From Kribbella sp. VKM Ac-2569 (GTDB lineage Bacteria > Actinomycetota > Actinomycetes > Propionibacteriales > Kribbellaceae): DNA of 64,000 bases. How positions within the stretch are numbered: the stretch's first letter is position 1; the number at the start of each line of letters is the position of its first letter. This document shows, piece after piece, positions 36,703-45,703 of this stretch. Location: assembly GCF_004216905.1 (NCBI RefSeq), contig NZ_SGXJ01000004.1:310001-374000 (forward strand). The letters are read 5' to 3'. The position numbers and the translations under genes were made by a program. Below the pieces are notes generated by a model. That model was not told where the DNA came from. It did no database searches and saw nothing but the letters and a program-made list of their open reading frames with translations.

Positions 36703-38486
36703 TGATACGCGGCCGCCTGGATCCGGTACAGGTCCGCGTAGTGACCGTCGAGCGCCATCAGTTCCTCGTGCGTCCCGGTCTCGACGACGTGAGCACCGTC
36801 CAGTACGACGATCAAGTCGGCCATCCGCACCGTCGAGAACCGATGTGAGACGAGGATCGTGATCCGTCCGTCAGAACTGTCCTTCGCCGCCGCTGCGTAC
36901 CGCTCGAAGAGTGCGTGCTCGGTCTCGGCGTCCAAGGCGGCGGTCGGCTCGTCGAGCACCAGCAGCAGCGGCCGGTCCCGCATGAACCCGCGGGCCAGCG
37001 CGAGCTTCTGCCACTGCCCGAAGCTGATCTCCGCACCGTCCGGCCAGGTCGAACCGAGCTGGGTGTCCAACCCCGACTCGAGCCGCTCCAGTACATCCTC
37101 CGCACCGGCCCGCCCGACAGCAGTGGTGACAGCCGGTACGTCGTCCAGTCGCGGCAGGTCGCCGAGTCCGACGCTATGCGCCGCGCGGAACTCGAACCGG
37201 AAGAAGTCCTGGAACGCACCCGCGATCTTCGAGCGCCACGCCTCCGCGGGGATGCGGTCCAACGGCTGATCGTCCAGCAACACCCGCCCACTACTCGGCT
37301 CGTACAGCTTGCAGATCAGTTTGACCAACGTGGACTTGCCCGCGCCGTTCTCACCGACGACCGCGATCACCCTGCCCGCCGGCAGCCAGAGGTCGACGTC
37401 CTCCAGAGCGGGACGCGAAGCTCCGGCGTACGAGAACGACACGTGCTCCAGGCGGATGCCGTCGACGAGCCGTTCGGGTGCAGGCTGATCCGCTGTGCTG
37501 TCGAACGAGGCCGCGTAGTTCTCCAGCCAGACCAGCCGCCGCGAGCCATCCAGCCAGATCCCGCGCAGGAACCCGATCTCGCCGACCGTCGCTCCGATGT
37601 ACGCCGACAGCCGCGCGCCGGCCGCCAGGATGAGCAGCACTTCACCGACCGAACCCTGCAGTCCCGACGCGACGAACAGCACCGCGCCGACGTACGCCGC
37701 GCCGAACATCGCCCACGCGATCCCGTGCCACACCGCACTGGTCCAGCGGGCGGCGGCGATCGGTCCGTACCACTGCTCCCACTCGCGGCGACGTCCCGCG
37801 ACGAGGTCGGGCCCGATGCCGATGACTCGGACCTCCTTGCCGGGCGCAGGTGTGGTCGCGGTCTTGAAGAGGTGATCGGCCAGCCGGCTGTGCGGTGCCA
37901 TCTGCTCCTCCACCTCGCGCTCGACGCCCGGTCGCCAACTGGAGCTGACGACCGTTGGCAGTGCGAAGAGCAGTAGCAGCGCGAGAGCCGGATGGATGGA
38001 CATGAGCAGGGCGACCGTCACGCCGAGCCGCAGGATCCAGCCGCAGGTGGAGAACAACGACATGTACATGTGGTCGAGCACGAAGACCTGTTTGCGCAGT
38101 ACGGACAGCCGATCGAGGTAGTCACGGCGTTCGTGGTGCTCGATCGTGGCGACCGACGCCTGTAGCCGGGCGACGTGCGCCTCCAGCATGATCGTCACGC
38201 GGTCCCGGAACCGTCGTGAGATCCGTGTCGACAACGTCCGCAGGAGCCAGGTCGCCGTCACTGACAACGCCAAACCGCCTGCCGCCAGCAGTGCGGCCCG
38301 CCGATCGCCGTCCAGTACGCCGTCGGCGAGGATCTTGAGCCACAGCGCGAGCAACGCGTCCGGCACCGCGGCCAGCAGCGTCATCAGGAACGCGGCAACG
38401 AGCAGCCAGGGCTCGTGTTGGTACCCGAGCTTGCACAGGCGCCACATCGCCGGCAGTGCGCGCGGCAGGTCGTCAGAGCGTGTCAT
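36699..38486 (-). CDS. ABC exporter half-transporter (TMD-NBD), partner 2
   Basis: 595 residues. Five to six N-terminal helices (to about 310), then the ATPase: Walker A 'VVGENGAGKSTLVKLICK', signature 'EISFGQWQKLALARGF' (ISFGQ rather than LSGGQ), Walker B 'LLLVLDEPTAALDAETEH', H-loop 'ITILVSHRFSTVRMADLI'. It overlaps the upstream half-transporter by 14 nt, so the two probably form a heterodimer. The helices look like those of lanthipeptide- or lipid-type exporters, but the substrate is not indicated and no peptidase domain is seen. Confidence 0.88.
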   Translation of the reverse strand: MTRSDDLPRALPAMWRLCKLGYQHEPWLLVAAFLMTLLAAVPDALLALWLKILADGVLDGDRRAALLAAGGLALSVTATWLLRTLSTRISRRFRDRVTIMLEAHVARLQASVATIEHHERRDYLDRLSVLRKQVFVLDHMYMSLFSTCGWILRLGVTVALLMSIHPALALLLLFALPTVVSSSWRPGVEREVEEQMAPHSRLADHLFKTATTPAPGKEVRVIGIGPDLVAGRRREWEQWYGPIAAARWTSAVWHGIAWAMFGAAYVGAVLFVASGLQGSVGEVLLILAAGARLSAYIGATVGEIGFLRGIWLDGSRRLVWLENYAASFDSTADQPAPERLVDGIRLEHVSFSYAGASRPALEDVDLWLPAGRVIAVVGENGAGKSTLVKLICKLYEPSSGRVLLDDQPLDRIPAEAWRSKIAGAFQDFFRFEFRAAHSVGLGDLPRLDDVPAVTTAVGRAGAEDVLERLESGLDTQLGSTWPDGAEISFGQWQKLALARGFMRDRPLLLVLDEPTAALDAETEHALFERYAAAAKDSSDGRITILVSHRFSTVRMADLIVVLDGAHVVETGTHEELMALDGHYADLYRIQAAAYH

Positions 38487-40269
38487 AGCTGAGCCCTTCC
38501 TCGTCGACCTCGGCCGTGAAGCGCTGCGCCTGAAGGTCGAACATCGTCCGGTATCGCCCTCCCAGCGCCATCAGTTCGTCGTGGCTTCCGAGTTCGACGA
38601 CGTGGCCCTGCTCCAGGACGCAGATCCGGTCGGCGTGCCGGACTGTGGAGAACCGGTGCGAGATGAGGATCGTGGTGACGTCGCGGGTCGCGGTCAGGAT
38701 CCGGTCGAAGATCGCCGCCTCACCGCGAACATCCAGCTGGGCGGTCGGTTCGTCGAGCAGTACGAGACCCGCACCCTGCCGTACAGCGCACAGTGCCCGC
38801 GCCAGCGCGACGCGTTGCCACTGCCCACCCGAGAGATCGGTTCCATCGCCGTACCCCGTAGCCAACCGGGTGTCGAGATCGGCCAGGTTGTCGGCACCCG
38901 CGTCTGCCAGTGCGGCGCGGATGTCGGCCTCGGGCGCACCGGCTGGTGCGACGTTGTCCCGCAACGGCAGCTCGAGCTTGAGGAAGTCCTGGAAGACGGC
39001 GGCGACGCGCGTACGCCAGGCGTCGACGTCGAGCTCCCGCAGGTCGTTGCCGTCGACCCGGATCGTTCCGGAATCGGGGTCGTACAGCCGGCAGAGCAGC
39101 TTGGCCAGCGTGGTCTTACCCGCACCGTTCTGACCGACGACCGCGAGCGACGAGCCGGCCGGGATCGTCAGGTCCAGCCCGTCGAAGACCTGACGATCGG
39201 CCTGTGGATAACTGAATCTCAGCCCTCGGAGCTCGATCTCGACCGGACCCCGGCCGGCCGAACCGTGCCCGATGCTCAACGCGCCGGCCGGCGCCATCGC
39301 GGGCTCCAGACGCTGTACGGCGGCGACCGGGGCGGCTGCTCCGTCCAACGCCCAGTTCAGCCCGCCGAAGGCGATCATGCCGACCCCGATCGCGACCTGG
39401 GCGAACACCACCAGCCGGTCGAGCGGAAGCCGCCCGTCGATCGCTGCCGTCCCGAGCGCCCAGAACACGAGACCGTTGGCCACCACCACGATCAGCAGAC
39501 TCCAGATCATCGGGCGTTCACGCAGGCGCGTGGCGGCGTACTGCAGTTCGAACAGGCGTCGGCGGCGCTCGGTAAAGCGCCGTACGGTCCAGTCGGCGAG
39601 GCCGAACAGGCGCAGCTCCTTCGCCGCGTCCGGCTCAACGGCCAACTCGTACGCGTAGTTCGCATGCCGCTGCGCCGACCGGACCTCGGCCGTGTTCCGG
39701 TCCTTCCAGACGCCGCTCTCGCGGAGCAGCCAATGCGTCGCGGCCCAGGCGGCGACGAGCACCAGCGGCGCCCACCAGGTGAATCCGAACAGCACCACCG
39801 CGGACGCGATCCCGCCGACCAGCTCGACCAGACTCCCCGCGACGAAGTCGACGTTCAGGTACATCGGCGGCCCGGTCTGGCCGCGGTCGAACTCCCGCGC
39901 CACCGTCAGATCCTCACTCAGCTCCGGATCCTCGAGATGCCCGATCCCCGGCGGCCCGACACAAGCCTTCGCCAGCGCATCGTTCAGGTACGCCGACACG
40001 CGACTCCCCAGGTTGGCGCTGACGGCCTGATGCACCGGCGTCAGCACCTGCAGCAGAACAAACGTCGTACCCATCAAACCCAACGGCGCGGCCAACGACT
40101 CCCCATGCTGCACCGCGCCCACCAGCCACCCCATCGCAACCGCAAACACCGCCGGCAACACGCCCCGCGCCACCAACAGCACCCACCAGGCGGTCGCCAG
40201 CCCCCGATCCGCCCGCGGCAACACCCCAAAGAACCGCCACTCGGCCCGCTCCCGCAGTCGCCTCACCAT
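38473..40269 (-). CDS. ABC exporter half-transporter (TMD-NBD), partner 1
   Basis: 598 residues from the ATG at 40269 (a GTG at 40266 is possible). N-terminal helices followed by a complete ATPase: Walker A 'VVGQNGAGKTTLAKLLCR', signature 'DLSGGQWQRVALARAL', Walker B 'GLVLLDEPTAQLDVRGEA', H-loop 'TILISHRFSTVRHADRI'. It is the leading gene of the two-gene transporter operon, divergent from adenosine deaminase with a 28-bp palindrome between them. Confidence 0.88.
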   Translation of the reverse strand: MVRRLRERAEWRFFGVLPRADRGLATAWWVLLVARGVLPAVFAVAMGWLVGAVQHGESLAAPLGLMGTTFVLLQVLTPVHQAVSANLGSRVSAYLNDALAKACVGPPGIGHLEDPELSEDLTVAREFDRGQTGPPMYLNVDFVAGSLVELVGGIASAVVLFGFTWWAPLVLVAAWAATHWLLRESGVWKDRNTAEVRSAQRHANYAYELAVEPDAAKELRLFGLADWTVRRFTERRRRLFELQYAATRLRERPMIWSLLIVVVANGLVFWALGTAAIDGRLPLDRLVVFAQVAIGVGMIAFGGLNWALDGAAAPVAAVQRLEPAMAPAGALSIGHGSAGRGPVEIELRGLRFSYPQADRQVFDGLDLTIPAGSSLAVVGQNGAGKTTLAKLLCRLYDPDSGTIRVDGNDLRELDVDAWRTRVAAVFQDFLKLELPLRDNVAPAGAPEADIRAALADAGADNLADLDTRLATGYGDGTDLSGGQWQRVALARALCAVRQGAGLVLLDEPTAQLDVRGEAAIFDRILTATRDVTTILISHRFSTVRHADRICVLEQGHVVELGSHDELMALGGRYRTMFDLQAQRFTAEVDEEGLSYDTL

Positions 40270-40340
40270 CCCCTCACGATGACACCCCCACCGCCCCAAG
40301 TCTTGAACGTTTGCCGGGTACTGGAGATAGCCGCTGGGGT

Positions 40341-40368
40341 CTGGGAACACGCAATTGCCTGTTCCCAG
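40341..40368. promoter_or_regulatory. 28-bp near-perfect palindrome in the ABC/adenosine deaminase divergent region
   Basis: Arms CTGGGAACA (40341-40349) and TGTTCCCAG (40360-40368) surround GCAATTGC (40351-40358), itself a palindrome with the same centre. Only the pair 40350/40359 (C opposite C) breaks the symmetry. It is 72 nt upstream of the ABC pair and 49 nt upstream of the deaminase ATG: probably an operator for one or both. Confidence 0.6.
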
Positions 40369-40417
40369 TCCCCACCGAGGGTGCGCAGTTCGGCGAGACG
40401 GCTGCGAAGATGGCTGG

Positions 40418-41482
40418 ATGATCAGTCCCGAGCAGCTCAACGCGGCGCCCAAGGTTCTTTTGCATGATCATCTGGATGGTGGGTTGCGGCCGGGGACTGT
40501 GGTTGAGCTGGCGGGGGAGATTGGGCATGCGTTGCCGCGGACTGATGCGGCGGAGCTTGGGGCCTGGTTTGTGGAGTCGGCGGACTCGGGGTCGTTGGAG
40601 CGGTATCTGGAGACGTTCGATCACACGGTTGCGGTGATGCAGACCGCTGAGGCGATCAAGCGGGTGGCCAGTGAGTGCGTGCAGGATCTTGCGGCGGATG
40701 GCGTGGTGTACGCCGAGGTTCGCTACGCACCGGAGCAGCACCTGACCAAAGGGCTCACGCTCGAGCAGGTCGTGGATGCGGTTCGGGAAGGGTTCGAGCA
40801 CGGGATGGCGGTTGCCGAGCGGCCGATCGTGGCGCGGCAGTTGCTGACCGCGATGCGGCACAAGGCGCGTTCGATGGAGATCGCCGAGTTGGCGGTCTCG
40901 TACCGCGACGCGGGTGTGGTCGGGTTCGACATCGCCGGTGCCGAGGCGGGCTACCCACCCACCCGGCACCTCGACGCGTTCGAGTACCTGCAGCGCGAGA
41001 ACGCGCACTTCACCATTCATGCCGGCGAGGCGTTCGGGCTGCCGTCGATCTGGCAGGCGATCCAGTGGTGCGGCGCTGACCGGCTCGGTCACGGCGTACG
41101 GATCATCGACGACATCACGTACGACGATGCAGGTGAGAAGGCGGAGCTCGGGCGGCTCGCGGCGTACGTGCGGGACCGGCGGATCCCGCTGGAGATGTGC
41201 CCGAGCTCCAACCTGCAGACCGGCGCGGCCGACTCGATCGCGAACCACCCGATCGGCCTGCTTGCCAAGCTGCGCTTCCGGGTGACCGTGAACACCGACA
41301 ACCGGTTGATGAGCGGTACGTCGATGAGCCGCGAGCTCGCCCTGCTCTCGGAAGCGTTCGGCTACGGCCTCCCCGACCTGCGCTGGTTCGCGATCAACGC
41401 GATGAAGTCAGCCTTCATCCCCTTCGACGAACGCCTCGCGATTATCGACAACGTGATCAAGCCCTGGTATGCGTCAAACTGA
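40418..41482 (+). CDS. add: Adenosine deaminase
   Basis: 354 residues from the ATG at 40418. Hydrolytic deamination of adenosine/deoxyadenosine to inosine (purine salvage, cytoplasm). Metal and catalytic residues visible: 'KVLLHDHLDGGLRPGT' (His16, His18), 'HFTIHAGEAFGLPS' (His and catalytic Glu), 'GADRLGHGVRII' (Ser/His region) and 'TVNTDNRLMSGTSMS' (metal Asp). Length fits the ADA family. The 3' end overlaps the convergent DrrB-like gene by 9 nt. Uses more G-ending and T-ending codons at its start than its neighbours. Confidence 0.93.
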   Translation: MISPEQLNAAPKVLLHDHLDGGLRPGTVVELAGEIGHALPRTDAAELGAWFVESADSGSLERYLETFDHTVAVMQTAEAIKRVASECVQDLAADGVVYAEVRYAPEQHLTKGLTLEQVVDAVREGFEHGMAVAERPIVARQLLTAMRHKARSMEIAELAVSYRDAGVVGFDIAGAEAGYPPTRHLDAFEYLQRENAHFTIHAGEAFGLPSIWQAIQWCGADRLGHGVRIIDDITYDDAGEKAELGRLAAYVRDRRIPLEMCPSSNLQTGAADSIANHPIGLLAKLRFRVTVNTDNRLMSGTSMSRELALLSEAFGYGLPDLRWFAINAMKSAFIPFDERLAIIDNVIKPWYASN

Positions 41483-42241
41483 CCGTTGGTACGTACGGAA
41501 GGCTCGGGTGGAGAGCCAGCCGACTATCAGGGTGAAGGCCAGTAGATAGAGGCAGTGGCGGGACACCGAGGACCAGTCTGGGGCGGCGGCCAGGGACTGG
41601 CGGGCGGCGATGGTGGCCCAGTCGACCGGGTTGAAGCGGGCCGCGACGTTCACCCAGTGCGGTGCGACCGTCGGGTCGATCATGATCGACGACATGAACG
41701 TCAGCGGCAGCGACACGAACTGCGAGATCCCGATCAGGGCCTCCTGCTGACGCGTGAGCAGCGCGACCGCGTTCGAGAGCGACCCGAACGCCGTACCGAC
41801 GAGCATCGACGCGACGATCGTGACCAGATACCCGAAGATCCCGCCGTCGTACCGCGCGCCCGCGGCGATCCCGATCGCGAACACCAGGATCGTCTGGATC
41901 AACGTGGTCGTCGCGTTGCTGAGCAACTGCCCCGCCATCAGCCCGCCGCGGCTGACCGGTGACGCGAGCATCCGGTCCATCACACCGCGCTCCATGTCCT
42001 GCACGAACGACGTACCGCTCCAGCCGCTCGTCATCAACGCCGTCATCATCACGATCCCGGGCGTCAGGAACGCGATGTACGACGAGTCGCCGAACCCCGG
42101 GAGCCGTACGACGCCCTGGAACAGCTGCCCGAACAACAGCAGCCAGATGGCCGGCTGCACCAACGTGAATGCGATCAACGCCGGCTGCCGGTACGACGCC
42201 CGCATCCACCGCCCGAAGACGAGGCCCGTGTGCGCAATCAC
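41474..42241 (-). CDS. DrrB-like ABC-2 exporter permease
   Basis: 255 residues, GTG start overlapping the ATPase stop by 4 nt. Six helices with the DrrB block 'YIAFLTPGIVMMTALMTSGW', 'VQDMERGVMDRMLASPVSRG' and 'ALIGISQFVSLPLTFMSSIM'. With the DrrA-like ATPase it forms a drug or lipid exporter of the daunorubicin-resistance type. Confidence 0.9.
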   Translation of the reverse strand: MIAHTGLVFGRWMRASYRQPALIAFTLVQPAIWLLLFGQLFQGVVRLPGFGDSSYIAFLTPGIVMMTALMTSGWSGTSFVQDMERGVMDRMLASPVSRGGLMAGQLLSNATTTLIQTILVFAIGIAAGARYDGGIFGYLVTIVASMLVGTAFGSLSNAVALLTRQQEALIGISQFVSLPLTFMSSIMIDPTVAPHWVNVAARFNPVDWATIAARQSLAAAPDWSSVSRHCLYLLAFTLIVGWLSTRAFRTYQRSV

Positions 42242-43218
42242 GCCGCCTCCTCCGCCACGCGGAACGAGCGACCGGTGTGCTGAAGATACACGTCGTCCAG
42301 CGAAGGCCGCGACACCGTCACCGCGACAACCGGAATCGCCTTGTCCTCAAGGGCTCCGAGCACAGCCGGTACGGCGGTTGCGCCGCGATCGACCCGTGCG
42401 CGCAAAGTGTTGCCTTCAACAACGATCTCGCCGATGCCGGGCAACTGCCCGAGCAACGCCCGGACCGTACCGTCGGTGTCCGGATCGACCAGCTCGACAT
42501 GTACGGAGTCGCCACGCAACGAGGCCTTAAGAGCCTCAGGTGTGCCTTCAGCAACGATCCGGCCGTGGTCGACGATCGCAAGCTGCCCCGCCAGCCGATC
42601 GGCCTCTTCCAGGTAATGCGTGGTCAGCAGCACGGTCAGGCCTTCCTGGCCGGACAGCCGAACTACTTCGTTCCACAGGTCGGCCCGGGCCTCGGGATCG
42701 AGTCCGGTGGTGGGCTCGTCGAGGAACAGCACCTTCGGCCGATGGACCAGGCCGAGTGCGACATCCAGCTTGCGCTGCATGCCGCCGGAGTACGTCTTCA
42801 CCGGACGGTCGCCGTGCTCGGTGAGGCCGAAACGATCCAGCAGCTCACGAGCACGCTGCAACGACTCCTGGCGGGACAGCCCGAAGATGCGCCCGCTCAG
42901 CACCAGGTTCTCGAGACCGGTCGCCATCGGGTCCGAGCTGGACTTCTGCGGTACATAGCCGATCGAGCGCCGTACCCGGTCCGGCGAACGATTCACGTCG
43001 TACCCGGCGACCAGGGCGCTGCCGGAGTCGGCCCGGGACAGCGTGGTGAGGATCTTGACGGTGGTGGACTTGCCCGCGCCGTTCGGTCCGAGCAGGCCGA
43101 GTACGACGCCTTCTCCGACGCTGACGGTCAGGCCGTCGAGCGCGCGGAGCGGTGGGTTCTTGCGGCCGGCCGGGTACGTCTTGACCAGATCGACCGCTTC
43201 GACGGCATACGTAGCCAT
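42238..43218 (-). CDS. DrrA-like ABC exporter ATPase
   Basis: 326 residues from the ATG at 43218 with GGGAG about 7 nt upstream. Walker A 'LGLLGPNGAGKSTTVKILTT' (about 40-59), Q-loop 'IGYVPQKSSSDPMATGLENL', signature 'VKTYSGGMQRKLDVALGL', Walker B 'VLFLDEPTTGLDPEARAD', H-loop 'TVLLTTHYLEEADRLAGQ', and the C-terminal DrrA extension ending 'RPSLDDVYLQHTGRSF', diagnostic for the DrrA family. It works with the overlapping DrrB-like permease; probably regulated by the PadR gene upstream. No antibiotic biosynthesis genes are near, so a general efflux role is likely. Confidence 0.93.
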   Translation of the reverse strand: MATYAVEAVDLVKTYPAGRKNPPLRALDGLTVSVGEGVVLGLLGPNGAGKSTTVKILTTLSRADSGSALVAGYDVNRSPDRVRRSIGYVPQKSSSDPMATGLENLVLSGRIFGLSRQESLQRARELLDRFGLTEHGDRPVKTYSGGMQRKLDVALGLVHRPKVLFLDEPTTGLDPEARADLWNEVVRLSGQEGLTVLLTTHYLEEADRLAGQLAIVDHGRIVAEGTPEALKASLRGDSVHVELVDPDTDGTVRALLGQLPGIGEIVVEGNTLRARVDRGATAVPAVLGALEDKAIPVVAVTVSRPSLDDVYLQHTGRSFRVAEEAA

Positions 43219-43314
43219 CACATGACTCCCTAAGGGATTGGGAGCCGGGCCGAGCTGGCTATCCTGATGGTTGTGCCCTTGGGTGCCAGGTTTTCGGACC
43301 GACTCGAGGACTGC

Positions 43315-43355
43315 GGCCCTTGACCCTGGTGTTGCCGCACCGTGGGTCGAGGGCC
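43315..43355. terminator. Hairpin terminator after the PadR gene
   Basis: Twelve-bp stem (43315-43326 with 43344-43355; one G-U pair) starting 7 nt past the PadR stop on the minus strand, 17-nt loop. It separates PadR from the DrrAB genes, suggesting partial termination or a separate promoter for the exporter. The rest of the 140-nt gap shows nothing else. Confidence 0.6.
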
Positions 43356-43361
43356 GTCTCT

Positions 43362-44057
43362 CTACTGAGCTTCCGGCGGTATCGCCTGCATCCAGGCGAA
43401 CTCCTGCCCGAAGTACTTGACGGGGTCCTTCAGTTGCTCGGCCGGACTGATGCCCTCCTCCAGGTAGAGCTTCCAGGCCTGACGCCAGAACCCGGAGCCA
43501 CTGAGCGTGTCCGTGCGAATCTCCTCCACGAGCTGGTGCACGTACGCCGACTCCGCCTGCAGCAGAGCCAGCCGGAACTCCGACTCGACCCAGAAGATCC
43601 GCGGGAACTCCAACGAGGCCATGTGGTCGTGAGCCGCTGTGACCTCCGAGATCTCCGTGTCGACCGCTTTGAGCCGCTGCTCGAGCAACTCGACAGCGCG
43701 GTCCGGCTGCAGACCGGGGAGGTACGCGAGACCGGCCTCCAGCGGGTGGAACTCGCGCGCCGGCGTACCGACGAGCTCCGCCAGCCAGTCGCCGAACTCG
43801 GCAGAGCCGGCCTCGGTGATCTGGTAGACGGTCCGCTCCGGCCGGTTGCCTTCCCGGACAGTCTCCAGCGCTTCGACGAAGCCGTGCTTCTCCAGCGCCG
43901 CGACGACCGAGTAGAGCGAGCCGTAGTTCACCTTGATGCTCTGGTCCTTGCCGCGGGCCCGGAGCATCGTCGAGATCTCGTACGGGTGCATCGGCCGCTC
44001 GCTCAGACTCCCGAGCACCGCGAACGCCAGCGGGTTCGCCACCTTGCGCCGCGCCAT
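43362..44057 (-). CDS. PadR-family regulator
   Basis: 231 residues; ATG with GAGGAGGG upstream. N-terminal winged helix 'NPLAFAVLGSLSERPMHPYE' and 'YGSLYSVVAALEKHGFVEAL' (about 8-62), with 'RTVYQITEAGSAEFGDWLAE' as the wing, then a helical C-terminal dimerisation domain (Vir_act_alpha_C type). PadR genes often precede the ABC exporters they control, as DrrAB here; the induction signal would be an exported compound. Confidence 0.92.
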   Translation of the reverse strand: MARRKVANPLAFAVLGSLSERPMHPYEISTMLRARGKDQSIKVNYGSLYSVVAALEKHGFVEALETVREGNRPERTVYQITEAGSAEFGDWLAELVGTPAREFHPLEAGLAYLPGLQPDRAVELLEQRLKAVDTEISEVTAAHDHMASLEFPRIFWVESEFRLALLQAESAYVHQLVEEIRTDTLSGSGFWRQAWKLYLEEGISPAEQLKDPVKYFGQEFAWMQAIPPEAQ

Positions 44058-44078
44058 GCGCCCTCCTCGATCTCGATT

Positions 44079-44092
44079 ACTCGAAATCGAGT
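44079..44092. promoter_or_regulatory. PadR operator candidate
   Basis: ACTCGA-AA-TCGAGT, a perfect 6+2+6 palindrome 22 nt upstream of the PadR start; TCTCGATTAC before it repeats the half-site. Suits autoregulation. Confidence 0.55.
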
Positions 44093-44114
44093 ATTAGTTC
44101 GTGAGTATCCGATG

Positions 44115-45185
44115 TCAAGTAGTCAGCCAGGCGAACGCCCGCGCCCCGAGGCCGCGGACGCGGAGGCTGGCGAGTGCGCGGTACGTCGGCTCCTCGACGT
44201 ACTTCGTCAGCAGCCAGGCGAGCCCGATCACACCGATCACCGCGCCCGCGATCTGAGTGAGCCGGCCCGCGCCGAGCTCCATCAGGCGGTACGCGATCAG
44301 GTAGCCGACCACCTGGTTGAGCAGGTACAGCCCGAACGAGATCCGCGCCAGGAACTGGATCGGCCGCCGGAACCTGGAGAGCACTGTCCAGTCCGGGCCG
44401 CGCGCGGCCAGCGCGACGATCACCAGCAACACCCCGATGCCCAGCGACGACGGCAGGTCCGCGGTGTGCGCGTGCTGCGCGAAGACGGTCGCCGCGAGCA
44501 GGGCGGCGAGATGCACCACACCGATGCGTCGCTGCGCCCAGAGCCAGATCGCGATGCCGATCGCGAACAGTTGCAGGCGATGCAGTCCGAGACCGTTCCA
44601 CGCCTGCTGCACCCAGAACGGGCTGTGGCCGATGCGGTCGTTCCACTGCAGCACGACCGGCGCGATGATCATGATCCAGAGCAGCGTGGTGATCCGCTGC
44701 CCGAGGCCGCGCGGCCAGAGCAGTGCCGCGGCGCCGAACGCCATCAGCTGGAGCGGCAGCGTCCAGTACGAGCCGTCGATCAGCTGGACGCCCGGGTCGA
44801 ACGAGGCGGCCAGCGTCAGGTTGCTCCACAGGTCGCGCTGCGTCGGCAGGATCCAGTTGCTGGGCGCGAGCAGCACCACGACCAAGTAGGTGAACAGCAC
44901 AGCGATCAGGTACGGCGGGAGCACGCGACACACCCGCCGCCACAGCCAGCGGTACGTCGAGCCCTTCCGGACCGTCACGCAGACGAAGTACGCGCTGATC
45001 ACCAGCAGGATGCTGGCGCCGACCTGGAACGGGTACGGACCGAGCGGTGCGCCGAGCTCAGGGTGCAGGAACGGACCCATGTACGTCGTGTGCGTGAAAA
45101 TCACTGCCAGTACCGCCAGGACACGCACCACGTCCCAACTCAATCGGCGTGCGGTCCTGCCCGGGGGGCGGTCCGGCGTCGTCAC
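44115..45185 (-). CDS. Acyltransferase 3 family membrane protein (OafA/YrhL-like)
   Basis: 356 residues from the GTG at 45185 (GGAG 5 nt upstream); the open frame extends to 45251. About ten helices, with the family's first-helix motif 'SWDVVRVLAVLAVIFTHTTY' (R-x-x-A-x-x-x-V-x-x-x-H; the catalytic His is in FTHTT) and 'RISFGLYLLNQVVGYLIAYR' (the S-x-x-x-Y-L-x-N block). Such proteins O-acylate cell-surface polysaccharides, lipids or secondary metabolites. Target unknown; genes on both sides are unrelated. Confidence 0.88.
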   Translation of the reverse strand: MTTPDRPPGRTARRLSWDVVRVLAVLAVIFTHTTYMGPFLHPELGAPLGPYPFQVGASILLVISAYFVCVTVRKGSTYRWLWRRVCRVLPPYLIAVLFTYLVVVLLAPSNWILPTQRDLWSNLTLAASFDPGVQLIDGSYWTLPLQLMAFGAAALLWPRGLGQRITTLLWIMIIAPVVLQWNDRIGHSPFWVQQAWNGLGLHRLQLFAIGIAIWLWAQRRIGVVHLAALLAATVFAQHAHTADLPSSLGIGVLLVIVALAARGPDWTVLSRFRRPIQFLARISFGLYLLNQVVGYLIAYRLMELGAGRLTQIAGAVIGVIGLAWLLTKYVEEPTYRALASLRVRGLGARAFAWLTT

Positions 45186-45286
45186 AACCACTCCATCTAC
45201 ATCGCTGTTACCCCCCTGTGACCTTAGGCAGAGCGTGGGGTGGCGATGCAAATCCGCACGGTGATGGATACCTCACATCGGGCGGC

Positions 45287-45703
45287 TCAGAGCGGTTTGA
45301 CCCACCGCGACCACTCGGGCTGCGGCGCGTAGCCGGCGGTGGACCAGACGCGGTGCGCGGGCGCGTTGTCGTCGAGCACCATCGCGTCGGCGCGGGTACC
45401 GCCGTACGTCAGGAAGCGGGCCTCGGCGCGGGTGACGAGTTCGCGGCCGATGCCCTGGCGGCGATGGGTCGGCGCGACGGCCAGGCGGTACAGGTGGCAG
45501 CGCCAGCCGTCCCAGCCAACGATGATCGAGCCGACGACCGCGTCACCGTCGACGGCAAGGATCAGTGCCTCCGGATCGCGCTCGATCAGCCGTCGGACGG
45601 CGTCGGCCGAGTCCGGCGGGCGGTGCGAGTCCTCGGCGGCGGTCGCCCAGAACCTCAGTACTGCGTCGATGTCGGTCGCGGAAGCGTTGCGGTAGGCAAC
45701 CAT
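45287..45703 (-). CDS. GNAT-family N-acetyltransferase
   Basis: 138 residues. Compact GNAT: 'VVGSIIVGWDGWRCHLYRLA' (beta4), 'VAPTHRRQGIGRELVTRAEA' (acetyl-CoA loop R-R-Q-G-I-G, about 78-97) and 'DNAPAHRVWSTAGYAPQPEW' at the end. The start overlaps the preceding GlxA-type stop by 1 nt (TGATG), so it is co-translated with that regulator. Acceptor unknown. Confidence 0.92.
   Translation of the reverse strand: MVAYRNASATDIDAVLRFWATAAEDSHRPPDSADAVRRLIERDPEALILAVDGDAVVGSIIVGWDGWRCHLYRLAVAPTHRRQGIGRELVTRAEARFLTYGGTRADAMVLDDNAPAHRVWSTAGYAPQPEWSRWVKPL

Noticed and set aside
39201..39213. A third CTGTGGATAAC-like copy
   Set aside because: Lies inside the ABC exporter coding region where it encodes the conserved SYPQ stretch before Walker A; no reason to call it a DnaA site.
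41474..44057. DrrAB plus PadR as part of an antibiotic biosynthetic cluster
   Set aside because: No polyketide, peptide or tailoring genes within reach; neighbours are adenosine deaminase and a membrane acyltransferase.
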